Virus record (IMG/VR): IMGVR_UViG_3300034418_011142
Location: 1 to 64,000 of that record
Reading direction: 5' to 3' (one strand)
Source: a virus
DNA: 64,000 nt
Part shown: piece by piece, positions 1-7,674 of the stretch
Layout of the letters: each line of letters opens with the position of its first letter
Numbering within the stretch: the stretch's first letter is position 1
Made by a program: the position numbers and the translations under genes
Notes under the pieces: generated by a model
Told to the model about the DNA's origin: nothing
What the model saw: the letters and a program-made list of their open reading frames with translations, nothing else
Databases searched by the model: none

Positions 1-1
1 C

Positions 2-478
2 ACTTCAGGTGATAGATCATTTATAGGTGGAGGTAGAGATAATTGTATAACATCTCCTGGGGCTATTTCTGTTATAGTAGGAGGATACTTAAACACGGGT
101 TCTGCATCACAATTTTTTATAGGTGGTGGCTGTAAAAATAAAATTATTGGAGATAATAGTAGTATAGTAGGAGGTACCTTTAATACAGCTTCTGCAGATG
201 ATAGTTTTATTGCAGGTGGTTATAATAATACTGCTGCTAACCGTTACTCTTTTGTACTAGGATGTCAAATAACTACGGATAAAGACGCAACAACTTATGT
301 AAATAATATTTATGTAACCGGTTCTACTTCAGATAATGGTATACTACAACTTTCAAGAAGAGAATCAAATCCTTCATCCCTAGAAGCAGGTATGGTATGG
401 CATTCTGGATCAGCAGGTGCAGGATGTTTATATTTTAGTCCTGATGGATCAGCAGTATGCAGATTCCAATTTGTATAA
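2..478 (+). CDS. Tail fibre protein, C-terminal part (5' end outside window)
   Basis: Only the last 158 codons are visible; the reading frame is open to the left edge. The first 80 or so residues are repeats of the form SFIGGG..N / SIVGG..N, the same repeat that fills the second half of the fibre at 39145-44700, and both share a near-identical stretch (VGGTFNTASA). After the repeats comes a short Ser/Thr/Gly-rich tip ending in a FSPDGS segment, different from the tip of the other fibre. Repeats of this type build beta-helical trimeric shafts in fibres and adhesins, so a role in host attachment is inferred. The next gene begins 57 bases later behind a promoter-like motif. Confidence 0.75.
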   Translation, partial: TSGDRSFIGGGRDNCITSPGAISVIVGGYLNTGSASQFFIGGGCKNKIIGDNSSIVGGTFNTASADDSFIAGGYNNTAANRYSFVLGCQITTDKDATTYVNNIYVTGSTSDNGILQLSRRESNPSSLEAGMVWHSGSAGAGCLYFSPDGSAVCRFQFV

Positions 479-506
479 TAGCTTGTCTATCTAAGTTTTC
501 TTAGTT

Positions 507-520
507 ATATTTATCATTAA
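507..520 (+). promoter_or_regulatory. Late-promoter-like motif (variant ATATTTATCATTAA)
   Basis: It ends 15 bases before the ATG at 536 and follows the stop of the fibre gene. It differs from the common form by a C in the middle, as does the copy at 55736. Confidence 0.4.
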
Positions 521-535
521 CTTTAAAACAATCTT

Positions 536-1018
536 ATGAGTTGGACCTATAAACAACATAAAATAGGGGATATTACTCAATTTCCAGAAAATACATTCGG
601 TTTCATTTACATAGTTACACATAAACCTTCTGGGAAGTCTTACATAGGAAAAAAAGTATTATTTCATAACAGAAAACAAAAACTAGGCAAAAAAGATCTA
701 GAAAAACTTCAAGGTATAGTCGGTAGAAGACCTTCATACAAATTAGTAGTTAAAGAATCAGATTGGAAAACATATTATGGTTCCCAATCAGACATTAAAC
801 AATTACTTTTAGAAGGTAAAAAAGATGAATTTGAGCGTACTATTTTAAGAATGTGCCCTGATAAAAAATCTTTAACATACTTTGAAGTAAAATACCAAAT
901 GATATATCAAGTTTTAGAAAAACCAGATGAATTTTTTAACGATAACATTTTAGGTAAATTTTATACAAAAGATTTAAAAGACATTAAATTTGAGGATTTC
1001 GTGTCTGATACAATATAG
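536..1018 (+). CDS. GIY-YIG-like endonuclease
   Basis: 160 residues. Residues 23-38 read FIYIVTHKPSGKSYIG, which matches the GIY-x-I-(n)-YIG signature with Phe in place of Gly. A Lys/Arg-rich helix follows (about 38-53), and a Glu in YFEVKYQ near 117 could be the metal-binding residue. The family cuts DNA, for example T4 endonuclease II and free-standing homing enzymes. The size fits a single catalytic domain with no added DNA-binding module. It stands directly before primase and another nuclease, so a job in phage DNA metabolism or host DNA breakdown is plausible. The exact role (homing versus degradation) cannot be decided from sequence. Confidence 0.65.
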   Translation: MSWTYKQHKIGDITQFPENTFGFIYIVTHKPSGKSYIGKKVLFHNRKQKLGKKDLEKLQGIVGRRPSYKLVVKESDWKTYYGSQSDIKQLLLEGKKDEFERTILRMCPDKKSLTYFEVKYQMIYQVLEKPDEFFNDNILGKFYTKDLKDIKFEDFVSDTI

Positions 1019-1036
1019 TTTTATATATTACCATTT

Positions 1037-1966
1037 ATGGTAAACCAATTATTAGTTACATTAGTTAATTCTGTATTAGGTTCGGGCAAAGCAACTGCTC
1101 GAAACAACTATGCATATCATTGCCCATTCTGTCACCACCATAAACCAAAAATGGAGGTTAACTTAACAGAAAACCGTGAAGGGAAAAATCCTTGGCACTG
1201 TTGGGCTTGCGATGTTAGAGGTACTACTATATATAGTTTATTTAAACAACTTAAAGTAGAAGCTGGAAAGTTTACTGAACTTAAATCATTAGTTAAAACT
1301 TCTAAATCTATAAAAGAAACACAAGTTGTATCTAGTGTATCATTACCAAATGAATATATTGGCCTATATAACGTGGATAATGGCGATATTATGGCTAGAC
1401 ACGCGCTCGCGTACCTAAAAAATAGACACGTGAGTAAATACGATATACTCAAGTATAATATAGGCTATTGTAAAGATGGTTTATATAAAAATATGATTAT
1501 TATCCCAACATATGATGCAGATGGTAGGTTAAATTATTTTACTGCTCGTTCATTTGAAAAAGAACCATATGTTAAATATAGAAACCCATCAGCAAGTAGA
1601 GATATAGTGCCAAATGAACATTTAATAAATTGGAACATTCCTATTGTTATATGTGAAGGTTTATTCGATGCTATTGCTATAAAAAGAAACGCAATCCCTT
1701 TATTAGGGAAAAACATACAGAGTAGCTTAATGAAAAAAATAGTTACATCTGTAGTAGATAAAATTTATATTGCATTAGATAGGGATGCAATTAAACAAGC
1801 TTTGAAATTCTGTGAAAGATTAATGGCAGAAGGCAAAGAAGTCTATCTTGTAGATTTACAAGATAAGGATCCGAGTGAAATGGGTTTCGAAAATTTCACT
1901 AAACTTATTCAAAAAACAGTTCCATTAACCTATTATGATTTAATGGAACAAAAACTAGCTTTATGA
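1037..1966 (+). CDS. DNA primase (DnaG-type, zinc finger plus Toprim)
   Basis: 309 residues. A CHC2-like zinc-binding site is formed by Cys29, Cys32, Cys55 and Cys58 (CPFC ... CWAC). The Toprim domain shows VICEGLFDAIAI (Glu207) and IALDRD (Asp248, Asp250), the usual acidic metal ligands. Primases of this type make RNA primers for lagging-strand synthesis and work with a replicative helicase, which is not in the window. The protein is compact compared with cellular DnaG (about 600 residues), similar in size to T4 gp61. Its stop overlaps the start of the next nuclease gene by four bases (ATGA), suggesting coupled translation. Confidence 0.88.
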   Translation: MVNQLLVTLVNSVLGSGKATARNNYAYHCPFCHHHKPKMEVNLTENREGKNPWHCWACDVRGTTIYSLFKQLKVEAGKFTELKSLVKTSKSIKETQVVSSVSLPNEYIGLYNVDNGDIMARHALAYLKNRHVSKYDILKYNIGYCKDGLYKNMIIIPTYDADGRLNYFTARSFEKEPYVKYRNPSASRDIVPNEHLINWNIPIVICEGLFDAIAIKRNAIPLLGKNIQSSLMKKIVTSVVDKIYIALDRDAIKQALKFCERLMAEGKEVYLVDLQDKDPSEMGFENFTKLIQKTVPLTYYDLMEQKLAL

Positions 1967-2730
1967 TCAAAAAGTCATATGATAGAATACTAGAGATCTC
2001 TAAAGATCACAAACAAATTACACTACCAGATTCACGTTATTATAGACGTAACGGAGAATATTATCCCTCTGTAACTTATGTTTTACAAGCATATCCTAAA
2101 GGTAAACATTTTCAAGACTGGCTTAAGAAAGTAGGATACAGTGCAGATTGGATTGTTAAAAAAGCATCCGAAGAAGGTACCCAAGTACATGAATTAATAG
2201 AAGAATATTTTGAAGGTAAAGAAATGAACTTCTTAAACGATTATGGTAATCCCAAAATGAATCCTGAAATATGGAGAATGTTTTTAAGATTTGTTGATTT
2301 TTGGGAAACATATAAACCAACCTTAGTTGAAACAGAAACCCATCTATTCTCAGATGAATTAAAAGTAGCGGGTACAGTAGATTGCATTTGTGAAATTGAT
2401 GGTGAACTATGGGTTATAGATTTTAAAACATCAAACCATTTACAAACTACATATGATTTACAAGGAGCGGTTTATGCTAAATGCTATGAAGAATGTTTTG
2501 GTAAAAAAGTAGATAGAGTGGGTGTTCTGTGGTTAAAATCTAAATCTAGAGGAGCAGATAAAACTGGTAAACGTTTAAAAGGTAAAAATTGGGAAATATA
2601 TGAATCACCTAGACCCCAAGACGAAAACATAGAAATATTCCATTCAGTTAAAAAACTATTTGATTTGGAAAACCCAAAACATAAACCCGCTACTACTTCT
2701 TTTCAAACTACTGTGAAGAGAACCGTGTAA
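1963..2730 (+). CDS. PD-(D/E)XK nuclease, RecB/Cas4-like
   Basis: 255 residues. The core motifs are GTQVHELIE (about 72-80, the His/Glu helix of RecB-type nucleases), VAGTVDCIC with Asp140, and WVIDFKTS with Asp153 and Lys155, followed by the Gln-Tyr type helix (YDLQGAVYAKCYEE). This layout is typical of RecB- and Cas4-like exonucleases found beside replication genes in many phages. A role in recombination, end processing or host DNA degradation is inferred. There is no Cas4-type four-cysteine cluster, so it is not an iron-sulphur Cas4. Translation is probably coupled to the primase. Confidence 0.82.
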   Translation: MIKKSYDRILEISKDHKQITLPDSRYYRRNGEYYPSVTYVLQAYPKGKHFQDWLKKVGYSADWIVKKASEEGTQVHELIEEYFEGKEMNFLNDYGNPKMNPEIWRMFLRFVDFWETYKPTLVETETHLFSDELKVAGTVDCICEIDGELWVIDFKTSNHLQTTYDLQGAVYAKCYEECFGKKVDRVGVLWLKSKSRGADKTGKRLKGKNWEIYESPRPQDENIEIFHSVKKLFDLENPKHKPATTSFQTTVKRTV

Positions 2731-2750
2731 AAATTTGGCTACCCGGGATA

Positions 2751-2766
2751 TTTGTCGTATATTTAC
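2751..2766 (+). promoter_or_regulatory. Second-class promoter-like motif (TTTGTCGTATATTTAC)
   Basis: It lies 40 bases upstream of the ATG at 2807, after the nuclease stop. Related sites stand at 18112, 19661, 46088 and 48832. The core TATATTTA approaches the Bacteroidetes -7 consensus TAnnTTTG. Confidence 0.4.
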
Positions 2767-2806
2767 CCTGTTGATAATTAAGTCAACGCATTAAAATTAA
2801 GGTTAT

Positions 2807-3049
2807 ATGATGAGTCCAGAAGAAGTTTATTTTGCAGAACAAGAGTTTAATCGTTTTGAAGAGATTATGAATACAAAAACATACCTCACAAAAGAGGAGT
2901 ATGATTTTTGCTTTGCATATGACAAAGACATTAGAGAAGATATGTCTTATATAGGTGATTATAGTAAATTAGGCGATTACTTAAACCTAAGAGTTTATAC
3001 TGAATATCTCCACCATGAGCATGTTCAGAGAATGGAAAGTGGAATTTAA
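2807..3049 (+). CDS. Hypothetical acidic protein, 80 residues
   Basis: Not recognised. The protein is rich in Glu, Asp and Tyr with no cysteine, signal peptide or membrane segment, and reads as mainly helical. Two in-frame ATGs stand at 2807 and 2810, and an AAGG-like element lies just upstream. It is the first gene after a promoter-like motif and ends eleven bases before the likely start of the hydrolase gene, so the two are probably co-transcribed. Confidence 0.6.
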   Translation: MMSPEEVYFAEQEFNRFEEIMNTKTYLTKEEYDFCFAYDKDIREDMSYIGDYSKLGDYLNLRVYTEYLHHEHVQRMESGI

Positions 3050-3059
3050 AATAAAGGTT

Positions 3060-3515
3060 ATGAAAAAGATAATATATTTACACGGTTTAGAAAGTGAACC
3101 AGGAGGACCTAAAGTGTCTTTCCTGGCTGAAAAAGGTATGGTTTATGCCCCCGAAATGAATTATGAAAGTTTAAACTTACATGAATTTATTTATACTTTA
3201 GGTATGCCTGATTTGATTATTGGCTCTAGTATGGGTGGGTATGTTGCAGATGTTATTGGTTCAAGATTAGGAGTAGATGTTTTACTGTTTAATCCTGCTT
3301 TACATAACAGAACAATCCCTGTAAGCCATGAATATTATGGTGAAACTTATAAACGTACTATTATTTTAGGTACTGAAGATAATGTTATTAATCCTGAAAT
3401 AACTAAAAAATTAGAACCAGTATATGATAATGAAACAACATTTGATGAAATAGAAGGTATGGGTCACAGAACACCACTTGATGTTTTCATCAATATGTAT
3501 AATAAACATGCTTAA
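3060..3515 (+). CDS. Small alpha/beta-hydrolase, YqiA-like esterase
   Basis: 151 residues from the ATG at 3060. An upstream in-frame ATG at 3015 would overlap the previous gene, and its extra 15 residues look unlike the family. Motifs: IIYLHGLES at the start (oxyanion loop), GSSMGG with nucleophile Ser57, GTEDN with Asp107 and GMGHRTP with His136, giving a full catalytic triad. YqiA/UPF0227-type proteins are small esterases with little or no lid domain. The cellular substrate is unknown. In a phage it could act on host acyl groups or cell-envelope esters, which is only inference. Confidence 0.75.
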   Translation: MKKIIYLHGLESEPGGPKVSFLAEKGMVYAPEMNYESLNLHEFIYTLGMPDLIIGSSMGGYVADVIGSRLGVDVLLFNPALHNRTIPVSHEYYGETYKRTIILGTEDNVINPEITKKLEPVYDNETTFDEIEGMGHRTPLDVFINMYNKHA

Positions 3516-3517
3516 TT

Positions 3518-4063
3518 ATGATCAAACTTGTAGATCTATTAAATGAAATAGATATACCCAAAAATAAATGGGTTACTATCCCTGCTTCTGAATTAAAGGA
3601 TTACAGTGAAGAAATTTTTAATTTAATTGATAACGCTTATACCCCAATAGGAGGTCATCCTAACTATAAATCAGCAGATAATGTATCAGGCAGTGAATCT
3701 GATGCGGAATATGAAGTAATAGATTTAGATGATGATCCTCAAATTGATGCTGTATCAGCTGCTAAACCTAAAGCAGCAGGTAAAAAGTTTACAGCAACAG
3801 GGCATGATGGTTCTAGTGCTGCTAAATCTAGTGTTGTAAATTACAAAGCATCCCAATTAAAAACAGGAGGATATTTTGTAGAAGTATCAGGTAAAATAAA
3901 AGATATCTTCAAAGCTAAAGGTGTAGAAGCTATTAACGATGAAGAATTGGTACGTAAAGTACTTAAGGGAAAAGAAATTGAGTGGTTAGGTAATGGAGAA
4001 TATAAAAGAGAAATTGGTGGTAAAGTATTTACTAAAGCATTAATGGGAAAACCAACAGTATGA
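3518..4063 (+). CDS. Putative capsid-cargo protein, unrecognised
   Basis: 181 residues. The N-terminus MIKLVDLLNE ends in Leu-x-Glu at residue 10, the same length and pattern as the T4 internal-protein targeting peptide MKTYQEFIAE. The middle (about 45-100) is acidic then Ala/Lys/Ser-rich and probably disordered. A folded segment from about residue 105 contains GGYFVEVSGKIKDIFKAKG and WLGNGEYKREIGGK. No enzymatic motif is seen. It overlaps the following kinase gene by four bases, and that protein begins with a similar tag. Confidence 0.6.
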   Translation: MIKLVDLLNEIDIPKNKWVTIPASELKDYSEEIFNLIDNAYTPIGGHPNYKSADNVSGSESDAEYEVIDLDDDPQIDAVSAAKPKAAGKKFTATGHDGSSAAKSSVVNYKASQLKTGGYFVEVSGKIKDIFKAKGVEAINDEELVRKVLKGKEIEWLGNGEYKREIGGKVFTKALMGKPTV

Positions 4064-4860
4064 TAAGTTTAGTACAATTATTAAGAGAAGCACAAGGTAG
4101 CCCTAAAGCGGTTATCTTAGCAGGAGCACCTGGAGCAGGTAAAGGATATGTTTTACGTGGTCTAGATCTAGGTGGCCTAAAGGTAATGAATGTAGATAAT
4201 TTGTATATAAATAATCTAAAAAAAGCAAATGTATCTTTAGATTTAAAAAACTCTACACCTGAAGAAAGAAGTGAAGCAGCAAAAGCAATGGCAGCAGCTG
4301 TTAAAGATTTTAAAGGAGATGTAGCTGATACAATTGAAGCTAAAGAATCATTTATATTAGATGGTACAGCAGCATCAGTAAAACAAACTACACAGTTAAA
4401 AAGTGAATTAGAGGAAGCAGGATATGAAGTATTTATGCTTTATGTTTATACTGATCTAGAACGTTCATTAAGACAAAACCAAGACAGATTTGAAAAATCA
4501 GATGGTGAAGATAGAAGTTTAGCACCCTCTATTGTAATGCGTACTTGGTTAGGTGTAACTAAAAATTGGGCACCATATAAAGATATGTTTGGAGGTAATT
4601 TTGTTTCTGTTGCTAACACATTAGAAGACGAAAAGTTAAAAGATGTAGAAGATGTAATTAAAAAATATCTTGACCCATTTAAACCAACAGGTACTAAACC
4701 AAAAACTCCAGCCCAACAAGCTAGAAGTGATAAACAAAAAGCAGAATTAAATGCTGATGTTCAAGCATTATTAAGTGATGATGGAGCTAAAGATATTATA
4801 GATGGTTCTGTATCTAAGGAAGAGGCACAATCTAAACTAAAACAATTCTTATCTAAATGA
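4060..4860 (+). CDS. P-loop kinase, zeta-toxin/polynucleotide-kinase-like, with N-terminal tag
   Basis: 266 residues. A Walker A motif GAPGAGKG occupies residues 22-29 and is followed by VMNVDNLY, a likely substrate-binding Asp. FILDGTAA near residue 98 is the Walker B-like strand, and YVYTDLERSLRQNQDR resembles the lid/Arg segment of zeta-toxin and AAA_33 kinases. The first ten residues, MISLVQLLRE, resemble the tag of the gene before. The C-terminal 60 residues are Lys/Gln/Ala-rich and helical. The substrate (nucleotide, nucleic acid end or a sugar-nucleotide as in zeta toxins) cannot be told. Tag and neighbours suggest packaging into the head, which is inference. Confidence 0.65.
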   Translation: MISLVQLLREAQGSPKAVILAGAPGAGKGYVLRGLDLGGLKVMNVDNLYINNLKKANVSLDLKNSTPEERSEAAKAMAAAVKDFKGDVADTIEAKESFILDGTAASVKQTTQLKSELEEAGYEVFMLYVYTDLERSLRQNQDRFEKSDGEDRSLAPSIVMRTWLGVTKNWAPYKDMFGGNFVSVANTLEDEKLKDVEDVIKKYLDPFKPTGTKPKTPAQQARSDKQKAELNADVQALLSDDGAKDIIDGSVSKEEAQSKLKQFLSK

Positions 4861-7076
4861 GTTTAGTAAACGAATTAATAAAAGGGTTATTACCTGAAGA
4901 GGAAAAAAAACAAACTACAGCAGTATATGCTGGTGGTTTTAAACCACCTACTTCTGGGCATTTTGAAGTTGTAAAACAAGCACTTAAAGAAAATCCTGAG
5001 ATAGATGAGTTTATTATTTTTGTAGGTGCTAAAGAACGAAATGGTATTTCCCAATCTGAATCCTTATTAATTTGGGAAATATATAATAATTATCTTCCGT
5101 TTAAAGTTAAAATAGAACCTACCTCTATTCCTCCAATTAAAGCAGTATATGATTTTTCCAAAAACCATCCTACAAGAGAGGTATTATGGGTTATAGGTGC
5201 AAGAGAAGGAAACGAAGAAGATTTTAAAGATATTACCTCTAGGACATCTTCAATTTCAAAATATCCAAATCTAGAACTTCGTACTATTATAACTAAAGGT
5301 GGAGTATCAGGTACAGCCGCTCGTAACGCAGCTAAAGTTTCACTTGATAAGTTTGCAAAATTTGTACCCGACCAACTATCAGACGAAGAAACAGAAGAAG
5401 TATATAATATAGTAGCAGATAAAATCCAAGAAATCCAAACACCAGCTAAAGAAAAAGATGTTGACCCTAAAGAACTTAAAATGGGGATCAAAGTTGAAAT
5501 GGAACATACAGATGATCCAGCTAAAGCTAAAGTAATTGCTTTACAACATTTAGCTGAGGATCCAAAATATTATACTAAATTAGCTAGTTTAGGATTAGAA
5601 GAAAAAAAAGATCCTAAAAAAGGTACAGGCAAAAAACCAGAAGGTTCAGGACGTAGATTATACACAGATGAAGATCCTAAAGATACAGTAGGTGTTAAAT
5701 TTTCTACTAGACAAGATATTGTAGATACTTTAAACAAAAAATCTTTTAAAGCTAAATCACATGCTCGTCAATCCCAAATTATTAATTTAATACATCAAAG
5801 AGTAAGAGCGGCATATGGTAGAGCAAAGGATCCTGATGTTAAAAAACGTTTAAAAACAGCTTTAGATTATGCTGAAGAAAGAAAAGAAGCATCTAAAGAA
5901 AAAACTCAACGTTTAAAAAAACAAAAAAGCGAAAATGTAGCTCCTAATCATAAAGGTAAAGCTGCACCTTATGGCTCAGGATATAAAAAACTAAAAGAAA
6001 ATGCTACATATTCTCAACACATAGACATAGTTGAAAAAATAGCTGATTTAACTAACTATATGATAGAAAGTGGTTTAAATATTGAACCTCTACCTACTAT
6101 GGAATTTATAGATGGTGACACAGAAAATGCTCAAAATTTCTTTGGTAAAACAGCATATTATGATCCCAATAATCAGCATATTGTATTGTATACTGAAGGT
6201 AGACATCCAAAAGATATATTACGTTCATATGCGCATGAAATGATACATCATATACAATATTTAGAAGATAGATTACATAATATCACTACTACAAATACTA
6301 ATGAAGATGAAGATTTAGATGCTATTGAAAAAGAAGCATATGTTAGAGGTAATATGACATTTAGAAATTGGACAGATAGTTTAAATGAAGCAATTGTAGG
6401 TGAAAAAATCGAATGTGATAATTGTGACTGGAGTTGGAATATAAAAGATGGTGGTGATGATTTATTTATATGTCATAAATGTGGGCATAACAATAAACCT
6501 CTAAGTGAAGGTAAGAAAAAAGACCCATTTGGTTTATTAGCATATGCTCAAGAATTAGGTCGTTTGAGAGAGGAAGAAAGCGAATATAAAGTCTATTTAG
6601 ATATGGATGGTGTATTAGCTGATTTTGATCAACGTTTTAGAGACATATCAGGAATGGAACCGAAAGAATTTGAAAATAAATATGGTACAAAAGCATTTTG
6701 GAACCTTATAGACGAGGAAAATAAAATTAAATTTTGGGTTGGTATTCCCGTAATGCCAGGTGCTGCTGATTTAGTAGATGCTGTTAAAGATTATAATTAT
6801 GAATTATTAACATCACCCTCAGCTAAAAAACAATCATATTTAGGAAAAATTCTTTGGGTAAAAAATCATACAGGTGACGTGTTTCCCTCAAAACCTCGTA
6901 TTAACTTTAAGAAAGCAAAGGAAAAACACCTTGTTAAACCACAGCTAGCAAAAACAGATATTCTAATAGATGATAGAGAAGATACTATTGGAAGGTGGAA
7001 TGCAGCAGGTGGTACAGGTATAGTATACAAAAATATAAGCCAAGTACTAAACGACTTGGGCAAATTAGGTTTATGA
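4857..7076 (+). CDS. Multi-domain fusion: nucleotidyltransferase, DUF5661-like, zinc peptidase-like, zinc ribbon, HAD phosphatase
   Basis: 739 residues. Domains in order: (1) about 20-165, HIGH-type nucleotidyltransferase with AGGFKPPTSGH (24-35) and GGVSGTAAR (148-156); (2) about 205-245, a DUF5661-like MGIKVEMEHT segment; (3) about 255-380, a basic SGRRLYTDEDP ... SHARQSQIIN domain; (4) about 385-510, a zinc-peptidase-like region with HEMIHH (460-465); (5) Cys520, Cys523, Cys539, Cys542 zinc ribbon; (6) about 577-739, HAD 5'-nucleotidase-like with DMDGVLADF (582-590) and DILIDDREDT. Leu-x-Glu or related motifs (GLEEKK, KLKEN, LSEGKK, RLREEE) sit at domain borders, so it may be a polyprotein processed by the prohead protease. 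Overlaps four bases with both neighbours. Confidence 0.7.
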   Translation: MSLVNELIKGLLPEEEKKQTTAVYAGGFKPPTSGHFEVVKQALKENPEIDEFIIFVGAKERNGISQSESLLIWEIYNNYLPFKVKIEPTSIPPIKAVYDFSKNHPTREVLWVIGAREGNEEDFKDITSRTSSISKYPNLELRTIITKGGVSGTAARNAAKVSLDKFAKFVPDQLSDEETEEVYNIVADKIQEIQTPAKEKDVDPKELKMGIKVEMEHTDDPAKAKVIALQHLAEDPKYYTKLASLGLEEKKDPKKGTGKKPEGSGRRLYTDEDPKDTVGVKFSTRQDIVDTLNKKSFKAKSHARQSQIINLIHQRVRAAYGRAKDPDVKKRLKTALDYAEERKEASKEKTQRLKKQKSENVAPNHKGKAAPYGSGYKKLKENATYSQHIDIVEKIADLTNYMIESGLNIEPLPTMEFIDGDTENAQNFFGKTAYYDPNNQHIVLYTEGRHPKDILRSYAHEMIHHIQYLEDRLHNITTTNTNEDEDLDAIEKEAYVRGNMTFRNWTDSLNEAIVGEKIECDNCDWSWNIKDGGDDLFICHKCGHNNKPLSEGKKKDPFGLLAYAQELGRLREEESEYKVYLDMDGVLADFDQRFRDISGMEPKEFENKYGTKAFWNLIDEENKIKFWVGIPVMPGAADLVDAVKDYNYELLTSPSAKKQSYLGKILWVKNHTGDVFPSKPRINFKKAKEKHLVKPQLAKTDILIDDREDTIGRWNAAGGTGIVYKNISQVLNDLGKLGL

Positions 7077-7642
7077 AAGATAACGTTCTAAAAAAAGATT
7101 TCCAAGAAAGAGACGTACAAAGGTTACGCAATTTAATTCAAGGTAAACAAGGAGAAAAAACACGTTCTAGTGTTGGTTTTTCTAAAGCAGATGAATTCCA
7201 TGCTGAAGGTGATATTTGGGAAAGTGATGGTCGTACTTGGACTATTAAAGATGGTATCAAACAAAACATTACAAAGCTAGATAAAGCTAAAAAAGCACAC
7301 GTTATGCCTTTACTTTGTCCTAATTGTAAAAAGGTAATGAAACATCGTAATGATAAACAATTTTATAATATACATAAAAAATGTTGGGGTTGTGTTATTG
7401 ATATGGAAATTCAATTAAGAAAAGAAGGTAAATTTGAAGAATACCAACGTAATATTAAAAACAACGAAATAGATAATCGTATAGCTGAATTTAAAATTTG
7501 GGTTAAAGAAAGATTAGAAGAGGGCAACAATAGCTTTGTATCTGAAGCAGGTGAAGTAGAAAGATGGGTAGGTAAAGTTAATGAAGAAAAAGTTAAAGAA
7601 TATGTTCAACAGGTTACAGAATATTTAGAGTCACTTAAGTAG
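7073..7642 (+). CDS. Conserved phage zinc-finger protein, unknown role
   Basis: 189 residues from the ATG at 7073, which overlaps the previous stop as ATGA. A farther upstream in-frame start at 6995 would lie well inside the fusion gene and is not favoured. Cys82, Cys85, Cys104 and Cys107 (CPNC ... CWGC) form a probable zinc site. The preceding block GDIWESDGRTWTIKDGIKQN is of a type I associate with uncharacterised marine phage proteins. The C-terminal third is helical and charged. No catalytic motif is visible; nucleic-acid or protein binding is possible. Confidence 0.65.
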   Translation: MKDNVLKKDFQERDVQRLRNLIQGKQGEKTRSSVGFSKADEFHAEGDIWESDGRTWTIKDGIKQNITKLDKAKKAHVMPLLCPNCKKVMKHRNDKQFYNIHKKCWGCVIDMEIQLRKEGKFEEYQRNIKNNEIDNRIAEFKIWVKERLEEGNNSFVSEAGEVERWVGKVNEEKVKEYVQQVTEYLESLK

Positions 7643-7651
7643 TAACTTTAT

Positions 7652-7665
7652 ATATTTATAATAAA
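7652..7665 (+). promoter_or_regulatory. Late-promoter-like motif (ATATTTATAATAAA)
   Basis: It fills most of the 32-base gap between the stop at 7642 and the ATG at 7675, ending nine bases before that ATG. Confidence 0.5.
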
Positions 7666-7674
7666 TATATTATT

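Noticed and set aside
1132-1716. Two frames on the - strand inside the primase gene
   Set aside because: The + strand frame shows a zinc finger and Toprim motifs over the same bases; the opposite frames have no recognisable features.
3015-3059. Earlier start for the esterase gene
   Set aside because: It would overlap the previous gene by 35 bases and add 15 residues before a typical family start (MKKIIYLHGL).
6995-7072. Earlier start for the zinc-finger gene
   Set aside because: It lies deep in the fusion gene; the ATG at 7073 is ATGA-coupled like other genes in the block.
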